DNA from: WHTG01 sp035540515
GTDB lineage: Bacteria; Actinomycetota; Nitriliruptoria; Euzebyales; Egibacteraceae
DNA length: 13,309 bases
Direction of reading: 5' to 3'
Assembly: GCA_035540515.1 (NCBI GenBank)
Contig: DATLGM010000245.1
Coordinates: 1 to 13,309 of the forward strand
Position numbers and translations under genes: made by a program. Positions 1-7,210 of this stretch are shown here, piece after piece. Under the pieces are notes generated by a model, which did not search any database, was not told the DNA's origin, and saw only the letters and a list, made by a program, of their open reading frames with translations. Each line of letters begins with the position of its first letter. Positions within the stretch are counted from its first letter, which is position 1.

Positions 1-950
1 GTGACACGCTCCAGACGGTCCAGGACCGCGGCACGCTCAACTGTGGTGTCAACGGTGTGCTGGCCGGGTTCTCCCTGGCCGAAGACGGCGAGATGACCGG
101 CTTCGACGCCGACTACTGCCGCGCGATCGCCGCAGCGGTGCTCGACGACCCGGAGGCCGTCGAGTTCGTCGAGCTCACCGCAGACACCCGCTTCACGGCG
201 CTGCAGTCCGGCGAGGTTGACGTGCTGATCCGCAACACGACCTGGTCGGCCAGCCGTGACGGCTCGCTGGGTCTGGACTTCGCCGCGACGACCTTCTACG
301 ACGGCCAGGGCATGCTCGTCATGGCCGACTCGGAGTTCGAGACGCTTGACGACATGCAGAACACAGTCATCTGCGTTCAGTCGGGCACGACGACCGAGCT
401 CAACCTGGCGACCGTCTTCGCGGCCCGGGGGATCGACTACGAGCCCGAGCTCAACGCCGACCAGGAGGCGCTCACCACCCTGTTCGAGGACGGTGCGTGC
501 GACGGCTACACCACGGACAAGTCGGGCCTCGCGTCGTTCCGCAGCGAGACCCGCCTGGGTGAGGACGCGGTGCGGATCCTCGACGAGACCATGTCCAAGG
601 AGCCCCTGGGCCCGGCCGTTCGCCACGGCGACGACGAGTGGTACGACATCGTCAACTGGGTGGTCTTCGCCACCATCCAGGCCGAGGAGTTCGAGCTGAC
701 CCAGGACAACATCGCCGACTACGACGGCGATGACCCCGAGATCCTGCGCTTCATCGGGCAGGGCACGGGTGAAGACGCCCAGTTCGACGCCGGGCTGAAC
801 CTGCCCGACGACTTCGCGGTGAAGGTCGTGCAGGCGGTCGGCAACTACGGCGAGATCTACGAGCGGCACATCACGCCGCTGGGCGTCGAGCGTGGTCCCA
901 ACGAGCTGTGGACCAACGGCGGCCTGCTGTACGCCCCGCCGTACCGCTAA
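1..950 (+). CDS. aapJ: General L-amino-acid ABC transporter substrate-binding protein (AapJ-like), 5' partial
   Basis: This is the extracytoplasmic solute receptor that delivers amino acids to the AapQMP membrane complex. The reading frame is open from the window edge (codons begin at base 3), leaving 315 residues up to the TAA at 948-950. The signal peptide or lipoprotein leader and the true start lie outside. The visible part begins with the mature-protein motif RGTLNCGVNG, followed by GFDADYCRAIAAAV, RFTALQSGEVDVL, RNTTW and CVQSGTTTELNLA, then CDGYTTDKSGLAS. All are typical of the AapJ/BztA branch of family 3 solute-binding proteins. The cysteines in ICVQSG and GACDGY match the pair usually disulfide-linked in this family. 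The next three genes encode the rest of the importer, which supports the call. The exact amino-acid range cannot be read from sequence; broad specificity is inferred from the family. Confidence 0.93.
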   Translation, partial: DTLQTVQDRGTLNCGVNGVLAGFSLAEDGEMTGFDADYCRAIAAAVLDDPEAVEFVELTADTRFTALQSGEVDVLIRNTTWSASRDGSLGLDFAATTFYDGQGMLVMADSEFETLDDMQNTVICVQSGTTTELNLATVFAARGIDYEPELNADQEALTTLFEDGACDGYTTDKSGLASFRSETRLGEDAVRILDETMSKEPLGPAVRHGDDEWYDIVNWVVFATIQAEEFELTQDNIADYDGDDPEILRFIGQGTGEDAQFDAGLNLPDDFAVKVVQAVGNYGEIYERHITPLGVERGPNELWTNGGLLYAPPYR

Positions 951-964
951 GTCACACGGTCGAC

Positions 965-992
965 CGGCCGGGGCGGGCAACCGCCCCGGCCG
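965..992 (+). promoter_or_regulatory. Intercistronic hairpin between aapJ and aapQ
   Basis: A perfect 12-bp GC-only stem (965-976 with 981-992) is closed by a GCAA loop, which fits the GNRA tetraloop class. It starts 15 bases after the aapJ stop and ends 47 bases before the aapQ start. No run of T follows, so a classical intrinsic terminator is less likely than a partial terminator or an RNA stability element. In binding-protein-dependent importers such hairpins often make the receptor more abundant than the permeases. That role is inferred here. Confidence 0.7.
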
Positions 993-1039
993 CGCACCGC
1001 TTCATCGTTCGTCGCCGGGACTGAGGGGAGGCAGGGCAC

Positions 1040-2221
1040 GTGGCTGTTGCGGCACCGCCGACGACCTCGGCGCGACCGCCGTTCTGGCGCGACGCACGGG
1101 TCCTGCGCTGGGCCTTTCAGATCGTGGTCCTGCTCGCGGTCCTGGCGCTGCTGTACTGGCTGTACAACAACGTCGTCACCAACCTGCGCGCCAGCCGCCT
1201 GCCCAGAGGCTTCGGCTTCTTGGACCAGCCGTACGGCTCGGACATCCGCGGCAGTGCGTTCCGGCCGGCGCAGCCGATCCGTGACGCTTTCGTCGTCGGC
1301 TACTTCAACACCATCCGAGTGATCGCCGTCGGGATCCCGGCGGCGACCATCATCGGGATCGTCGTCGGCATCTCGCGGCTTTCCGACAACGCGCTGGTGC
1401 GCGCCTTCGGCACCTTGTACGTCGAGGTGCTGCGCAACATCCCGCCGCTGGTGTGGATCTTCCTCACCTACTTCGTGATCCTGACCGGCAACCTGCCGCC
1501 GATCACCGAGGCGTTGGAGCCACTGGGCCTCGCGGTGTTCTCCAACCGCGGCATCTATCTGCCGTGGTTCGAAGGCGGCCCGAACCTCGTTCCGTTCCTG
1601 TTGACCATGGGACTGGGGCTGGGAGCCGGCGTCGTCGTGGCGGCGTGGCGCACGCGGGTCAACGAACGCACCGGACAGCCGCACCGTCGAGTGCTGTGGC
1701 TGCTGGTCACGTTCGCGATCATCGCCGCTGCGGGGTACTTCATCTTCGGCGGGCCGGTGGCGGGCACGATCCCGGGCCGTGAGGGCCGGCTGATCCAGGG
1801 CGGCATCGAGGTCAACCTGTCGTACGCCGCGTTGACGTTCGCGCTGTTGATGTACACGGCCAGCCACATCGCGGAGATCGTCCGCGGCGCCATCCTGGCG
1901 GTGCACAAGGGACAGAACGAAGCCGCCAACGCCTTGGCCTTGACCACCTTCCAGCGGTACCGGTTCGTGATCCTGCCGCAGGCGTTCCGCATCATGATCC
2001 CGCCGCTGGCGTCGCAGTACCTCAACATCACCAAGAACTCGTCCCTGGCGGTGGTCGTCGGGTACTACGAGATCACCCGCGTGTACCAGACGGTGACGAA
2101 CAACGCCGCGCCACCGCCGCAGGCCATCATCGTCTTGATGGCGCTGTACCTGACGTTCAGCCTGGGCATCTCGCTGATCGCCAACATCATCAACCGCCGT
2201 CTGCAGCTGGAAACGCGATGA
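1040..2221 (+). CDS. aapQ: General L-amino-acid ABC transporter permease (AapQ-like)
   Basis: This 393-residue polytopic membrane protein is one of the two channel-forming subunits of the importer. The start is GTG at 1040, preceded by GGGGAGG (1025-1031) at 8-base spacing. The first membrane segment is at about residues 24-42, followed by a long external stretch. The HisM-type permease core starts near residue 84 (VGYFNTIRVIAVGIPAA). There is a large insert with additional membrane segments around residues 184-235, as is usual for AapQ. The ATPase-contacting EAA loop starts at residue 294 and ends in ILPQAFR, followed by SQYLNITKNSSLA, a very characteristic AapQ/BztB motif. The EAA loop reads EAANALAL, so the usual glycine is alanine (residue 300). 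The stop overlaps the aapM start by 4 bases. Confidence 0.94.
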   Translation: MAVAAPPTTSARPPFWRDARVLRWAFQIVVLLAVLALLYWLYNNVVTNLRASRLPRGFGFLDQPYGSDIRGSAFRPAQPIRDAFVVGYFNTIRVIAVGIPAATIIGIVVGISRLSDNALVRAFGTLYVEVLRNIPPLVWIFLTYFVILTGNLPPITEALEPLGLAVFSNRGIYLPWFEGGPNLVPFLLTMGLGLGAGVVVAAWRTRVNERTGQPHRRVLWLLVTFAIIAAAGYFIFGGPVAGTIPGREGRLIQGGIEVNLSYAALTFALLMYTASHIAEIVRGAILAVHKGQNEAANALALTTFQRYRFVILPQAFRIMIPPLASQYLNITKNSSLAVVVGYYEITRVYQTVTNNAAPPPQAIIVLMALYLTFSLGISLIANIINRRLQLETR

Positions 2222-3522
2222 GCCAGCAGACGCCTGAGAGCCCGGCTTCGGCCGACAACGACCAGGTCCGCACCGCGCTGGAGCAGGACGCCGTCGCGGC
2301 ACGCAACCACCCGATCATCCCGGACATCCCGCTGCGCCCCGCCGGCGGCTTCAAGCACTGGGTCAAGCAGAACCTGTTCGGCAGCGTCAAGGACACCGTG
2401 CTGACGGTGGTCTTCGGCGCCATCCTTGCGTACCTGCTGTACCGGACGGCCGTGTACGTCCTGATCAGCGGCCGCTGGGAGGTCGTGTTCGACGGCCCGC
2501 TGCTCGTGTACATGATTGGCAACCGGTTCTTCCAAACCGGGCTGACCCTGGCCCACATCTGGGCGGCGATCTACATCCTGGTCGTCGTTGCGGGCCTGAT
2601 CGCCGGCGTCTCGCGGTCGCACGGGAACGTCACCAGTGCCCGCACCGCGTTGAAGATCATGGCGGCGCCGATCATCGGTGTCGTCGCCGTGCTGTCGATG
2701 ACGCGCACCATCACGCCGACCCTGCTCGTGCTGGCCGGGGTAGCGCTGTTCTTCGCCGTCCGCTGGGCAAGCGCCAGGCTGCCGCAGGCGGTGCTACGGC
2801 GCGCCGGTCTGATCAGCATGGCACTGACGGTCGTCGCCTTCCTGGTGCTGACCGGGGGCCAACCGCGCAACATCGACCGCTTCGGCGGGCTGCTGCTCAC
2901 GGTCGTCGTCTCCGCGGGAGGCATCGTCCTCAGCTTCCCCATCGGCGTCATCATGGCGCTGGCCCGGCGGTCATCGATGCCGCTGATCCGCCCGATCGCG
3001 GTGGCCTACATCGAGCTGATCCGTGGCGTGCCGCTGATCACCTTGCTGTTCATGGGCCGCTTCGCGTTCGGGTTCTTCATGCCGGCGGGCACCCGTGCTC
3101 CGGGCGTCATCACCCGAGCGATCATCATGATCACCCTGTTCACCGGGGCGTACGTCGCTGAGGTCGTCCGCGGCGGTCTGCAGTCGGTGCCCAAGGGACA
3201 GACCGAGGCCGCGCACGCCCTGGGGTTGTCCCAGCTGAAGCTCACCCGGTTGATCGTGTTGCCCCAGGCGCTGCGCAACTCGATCCCGGCGCTGATCGGT
3301 CAGTTCATCTCGCTGCTGAAGGACACCTCGCTGCTGGTCGTGATCGGCCTGCAGGAGCTGCTGGGAGTCACCGAGCCGATCCTGGCGCAGCAGCGGTTCC
3401 GGTTCCAGGGCTACCAGCCCGAGGCCCTGGCGTTCGTCTGCCTCATCTTCTGGGTGATCTGCTTCTCGATGTCGCGCGCCTCCCAGCGCCTGGAGACCCG
3501 ATTGGGAGTGGGAACAAGATGA
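2218..3522 (+). CDS. aapM: General L-amino-acid ABC transporter permease (AapM-like)
   Basis: This is the second permease subunit, 434 residues, expected to pair with AapQ in the cytoplasmic membrane. Its ATG sits in an ATGA overlap with the aapQ stop. Only a weak GGAAA is present upstream, so translation is probably coupled. A hydrophilic N-terminus of about 50 residues precedes several membrane segments (roughly 58-82, 109-132, 150-182, 197-212 and 222-248). The conserved permease core begins near residue 225 and includes AYIELIRGVPLITLLFM. The EAA loop is intact (E330-A331-A332, then ALGLSQLKLTRLIVLPQAL), followed by QFISLLKDTSLLVVIGL. The segment around residues 281-297, which in relatives usually reads as a short loop with LPEG-like residues, is here RFAFGFFMPAGTRAPGV. 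Order and length fit AapM/BztC. Confidence 0.93.
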   Translation: MSQQTPESPASADNDQVRTALEQDAVAARNHPIIPDIPLRPAGGFKHWVKQNLFGSVKDTVLTVVFGAILAYLLYRTAVYVLISGRWEVVFDGPLLVYMIGNRFFQTGLTLAHIWAAIYILVVVAGLIAGVSRSHGNVTSARTALKIMAAPIIGVVAVLSMTRTITPTLLVLAGVALFFAVRWASARLPQAVLRRAGLISMALTVVAFLVLTGGQPRNIDRFGGLLLTVVVSAGGIVLSFPIGVIMALARRSSMPLIRPIAVAYIELIRGVPLITLLFMGRFAFGFFMPAGTRAPGVITRAIIMITLFTGAYVAEVVRGGLQSVPKGQTEAAHALGLSQLKLTRLIVLPQALRNSIPALIGQFISLLKDTSLLVVIGLQELLGVTEPILAQQRFRFQGYQPEALAFVCLIFWVICFSMSRASQRLETRLGVGTR

Positions 3523-4307
3523 CCGACCAGTCCGTCGACGCGCTCCGCGCGGACGCCCTTCGCCCCGGTGGCACCGGCGAGGCCATCATCACGCTGGAGA
3601 ACGTCGACAAGTTCTTCGGCGACTTCCAGGCGCTCAAGGACATCAACCTGGTCGTCGGCCGGCAGGAGGTCGTGGTCGTCATCGGCCCGTCGGGATCGGG
3701 CAAGTCCACGCTGATCAGGTGCATCAACCACTTGGAGCGTCACGACAACGGACGCATCGTGGTGGACGGCACGGAGCTGTCGTCGGACGTGCGGAACATC
3801 GCCGAGATCCGCCGCGAGTGCGGCATGGTCTTCCAGAGCTTCAACTTGTTCCCGCACCTGACGGTTCTGGAGAACGTCACGCTGGCGCCCCGGCAGGTTC
3901 GCAAGTGGCCCAAGGCCAAGGCCGAGGAGGAGGCCCGCAAGCAGCTGACGAGGGTCAAGATCCCGGAGCAGGCCGAGAAGTACCCCGGTCAGCTCTCCGG
4001 TGGGCAGCAGCAGCGCGTCGCGATCGCGCGGGCGCTGGCGATGCAACCGAAGGTCATGCTGTTCGACGAGCCGACCTCGGCGCTGGACCCCGAGATGATC
4101 AAAGAGGTCCTCGAGGCGATGGTCGAGCTGGCCAAGTCCGGCATGACGATGATCGTGGTCACGCACGAGATGGGCTTCGCCCGTGCCGTCGCCGACCGGG
4201 TTGTGTTCATGGCCGACGGCGAGATCGTCGAGGTCGGCACGCCGCAGCACTTCTTCGAGGATCCGCAAGAGGACCGCACGAAGCTGTTCCTCAGCCAGAT
4301 CCTGTAG
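3519..4307 (+). CDS. aapP: General L-amino-acid ABC transporter ATP-binding protein (AapP-like)
   Basis: This 262-residue cytoplasmic ATPase powers the importer. All nucleotide-binding motifs are present: Walker A GPSGSGKST (56-64), Q-loop glutamine 106 in MVFQSFNLFPHLTV, signature LSGGQQQR (159-166), Walker B VMLFDEPTSALDP (179-191) and the switch histidine 216 in VVTHEMGFA. This pattern is that of the polar amino-acid subfamily (HisP/GlnQ/AapP). An N-terminal extension of about 20 residues precedes the ATPase fold. The start is the ATG in the ATGA overlap with aapM, and GGGAG at 3504-3508 can serve as ribosome binding site. It is the last gene of the operon; the next gene is 30 bases away. 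Confidence 0.96.
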   Translation: MTDQSVDALRADALRPGGTGEAIITLENVDKFFGDFQALKDINLVVGRQEVVVVIGPSGSGKSTLIRCINHLERHDNGRIVVDGTELSSDVRNIAEIRRECGMVFQSFNLFPHLTVLENVTLAPRQVRKWPKAKAEEEARKQLTRVKIPEQAEKYPGQLSGGQQQRVAIARALAMQPKVMLFDEPTSALDPEMIKEVLEAMVELAKSGMTMIVVTHEMGFARAVADRVVFMADGEIVEVGTPQHFFEDPQEDRTKLFLSQIL

Positions 4308-4323
4308 CGCCGGCGGAATCGAC

Positions 4324-4329
4324 TAGCCT
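4324..4329 (+). promoter_or_regulatory. Possible -10 element of glyQS (leaderless)
   Basis: TAGCCT lies 8 bases before the glyQS ATG, at the distance expected if transcription starts at or next to the start codon. No convincing -35 is seen, and there is no properly spaced ribosome binding site. Read-through from aapP is an alternative source of glyQS mRNA. Confidence 0.3.
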
Positions 4330-4337
4330 CGGCGGGG

Positions 4338-5758
<1,421 letters not shown>

Positions 5759-5768
<10 letters not shown>

Positions 5769-5780
5769 TGCGTCAGGCGC
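5759..5780. terminator. Hairpin spanning the convergent stops of glyQS and the 5773-6087 gene
   Basis: A 7-bp perfect stem (GCGCCTG at 5759-5765 with CAGGCGC at 5774-5780) encloses an 8-base loop containing both the glyQS TGA and the 5773 minus-strand stop. A second, mutually exclusive stem of GGCGCC repeats (5776-5781 and 5787-5792) overlaps it. There is no T tract on either side. A bidirectional terminator for the two convergent genes is inferred. Confidence 0.45.
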
Positions 5781-6087
5781 CCCAGTGGCGCCCCGTCTCC
5801 CGCCGCTCGGCCGCCACCCGGTCCGCGCGCAGGTCCGCCAGCGCGTCCTCCATCCGCGCTTGACGGCCCAGAAGCTCTGCCACCCCCCTGGCGACCCAGG
5901 CCGCCAGGCGGAGGCCGGCGCCGGCGACGAACGTCAGGCTCCACGCAACCACGGCGAAGCCGAGCTGATCCTGCTGCAGCAGCAAGCCGCCCGCGATCAC
6001 GCCGGCCACTCCGACGGCGTACACGAGCGCATCAGCCACCCGCGCTCCGGTGGTCAGCTGCGATGTGATGGGCGAGCGCTGTTCCAC
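5773..6087 (-). CDS. Small two-helix membrane protein, function unknown
   Basis: I do not recognise a named family. The 104-residue product has two hydrophobic stretches (about 18-36 and 43-60) with a short QQDQ turn. A charged, probably helical C-terminal tail rich in Arg, Glu and Ala follows (residues 75-98), so it looks like a hairpin membrane protein with a cytoplasmic tail. The start is GTG at 6087, supported by GGAGG (6097-6093 on the minus strand) with a 5-base spacer. It is convergent with glyQS (stops 4 bases apart) and divergent from the dGTPase-like gene with only 44 bases between starts, so their promoters must overlap or abut. GC-rich third positions and the good ribosome binding site argue that it is a real gene. 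Confidence 0.75.
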   Translation of the reverse strand: MEQRSPITSQLTTGARVADALVYAVGVAGVIAGGLLLQQDQLGFAVVAWSLTFVAGAGLRLAAWVARGVAELLGRQARMEDALADLRADRVAAERRETGRHWGA

Positions 6088-6116
6088 TGCGGCCTCCGAG
6101 CCGTGAATACCACCGA

Positions 6117-6125
6117 TGTTACGAT
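6117..6125 (+). promoter_or_regulatory. Extended -10 promoter of the dGTPase-like gene
   Basis: TGT followed by TACGAT matches the extended -10 form TGnTAnnnT, and no -35 is seen at normal spacing. Six bases separate the hexamer from the GTG start at 6132, so the message is probably leaderless. The absence of a ribosome binding site agrees with this. Confidence 0.55.
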
Positions 6126-6131
6126 TTCGGG

Positions 6132-7115
6132 GTGAAGTACTCGCCGGCGATTCGTGAGCGTTCCGAGGAGCTGGAGCGGACGAGCCTGTCGATGTGGGCC
6201 ACGCTGTCGTCGGAGACCAAGGGCCGTGACACCTACGAGGAGCCGGACCCGCTGCGGACGGCGTTCCAGCTGGATCGCGACCGGCTCCTGCACTCGGTGG
6301 GGTTCCGCAAGCTGAAGCACAAGACGCACCTCGCGCTGGGCCGCGGTCACCGCCGGACGCGCGCGACGCACGCGCTCGAGGTCGCCCAGATCGCCCGGAC
6401 CCTCGCGCGGGGGCTGCGGCTCAACGAGGACCTCGTCGAGGCCATCGCCTTGGGTCACGACGTCGGCAACACCGCCTTCGGGCAGGCCGGGGAGATCGCG
6501 CTCTCCACGTTCATCGAGAGCGGATTCCGCCACGAGGAGCACAGCCTGCGCGTGGTGGAGTTCCTGGAGAACCACGGCGCCGGGCTGAACCTGACCTGGG
6601 AGGTCCGCGACGGGATCGTCCACCACCGGCCGGACGGGCCGCTGCCGGCGACCCTGGAAGGCTGTGCCGTGCGGCTGGCCGACGACATCGCCACGGCGAC
6701 ACGGGACCTGGCAGATGCGGTGGCCTCGGGCACGCTGCGCCCGTCCGACCTCCCACGGGAGGCGGTGGCAGTCCTGGGTGAGACCCCGGAGCAGCAGCTG
6801 GCCACGGTGGTCACCGACGTCGTGGCCAGCACCGCGGACCACCCCGAGCTGGCCTTGAGCCCCGCCGTCGAGGAGGCGCTCGCCGCCCTAGTGGACGCCG
6901 TCCGCACCTGCCTCGCGGCCTCCACGGAGGTCCAGCACGAGGCCAACCGGGCCATCCACTGCCTGACCAGCCTCGGCCTGTACTTCGAGCAGCACGCGGA
7001 CCGCCTCCCCCCGACCGCCGACGACACCACGCAACGCGTCGTCGATCTGGTCGCCGGGCTCACCGACCGCGACGCCGTCCGCGAGTTCGAGCGGCTGTTC
7101 CTGCCGACGTCATAA
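6132..7115 (+). CDS. dgt: HD-domain dNTP triphosphohydrolase (dGTPase-like)
   Basis: Family members hydrolyse dNTPs to deoxynucleosides and triphosphate and help set nucleotide pools. The 327-residue protein carries RTAFQLDRDRLLHSVGFRKL and LKHKTHL, then the HD metal ligands H80 (RATHALEV), H109-D110 (GHDVGNTAFGQAGE) and D184 (RLADDIA). GFRHEEHSLRVVEFLE and LNLTWEVRDGIVHH are also present. It resembles the short dGTPase type found in clostridia and some actinobacteria. The residue after FG is Q118, where most relatives, including E. coli Dgt (H126), have a histidine tied to catalysis; E121, matching E. coli E129, is retained. The start is GTG at 6132, probably leaderless. The gene lies between glyQS and dnaG, as commonly in actinobacteria. 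Substrate choice cannot be read from sequence, and activity is uncertain because of Q118. Confidence 0.9.
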   Translation: MKYSPAIRERSEELERTSLSMWATLSSETKGRDTYEEPDPLRTAFQLDRDRLLHSVGFRKLKHKTHLALGRGHRRTRATHALEVAQIARTLARGLRLNEDLVEAIALGHDVGNTAFGQAGEIALSTFIESGFRHEEHSLRVVEFLENHGAGLNLTWEVRDGIVHHRPDGPLPATLEGCAVRLADDIATATRDLADAVASGTLRPSDLPREAVAVLGETPEQQLATVVTDVVASTADHPELALSPAVEEALAALVDAVRTCLAASTEVQHEANRAIHCLTSLGLYFEQHADRLPPTADDTTQRVVDLVAGLTDRDAVREFERLFLPTS

Positions 7116-7146
7116 CCGTCCACAGCGGCAGCCGGACGTTCCATTT

Positions 7147-7169
7147 CCCCGTGGGCTCGCAGCCCGGGG
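7147..7169 (+). terminator. Bulged hairpin between dgt and dnaG
   Basis: CCCC (7147-7150) and GGGCT (7153-7157) pair with AGCCC (7161-7165) and GGGG (7166-7169). This gives nine base pairs with a 2-base bulge and a CGC loop. It starts 32 bases after the dgt stop and ends 4 bases before the putative dnaG -10 element. No T run follows. It could end dgt transcripts or act as an operator over the -35 region. Confidence 0.35.
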
Positions 7170-7173
7170 CACG

Positions 7174-7179
7174 TACACT
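7174..7179 (+). promoter_or_regulatory. Putative -10 element for dnaG (and the sigma gene)
   Basis: TACACT matches the TAnnnT consensus and lies 31 bases before the dnaG TTG start, leaving room for a short leader with the AAGG ribosome binding site at 7201-7204. No good -35 hexamer is visible. A promoter here would drive dnaG and probably the primary sigma gene 13 bases downstream of it. Confidence 0.45.
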
Positions 7180-7210
7180 CGACGGACACGCGTCTGCGGG
7201 AAGGTGATCG

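Noticed and set aside
947..2302. 451-residue minus-strand open frame opposite aapQ
   Set aside because: It is antisense to a clear permease. The product is dominated by Arg, Asp, Gln and His, with no domain; open antisense frames are common in GC-rich genes.
3411..4268. 285-residue minus-strand open frame opposite aapP
   Set aside because: Leu/Asp/Arg-rich low-complexity product that mirrors the ATPase gene codon pattern; no motif and no ribosome binding site.
4308..4337. T-box or glycine riboswitch ahead of glyQS
   Set aside because: Only 30 bases separate aapP and glyQS, with no room or conserved motif for such a leader.
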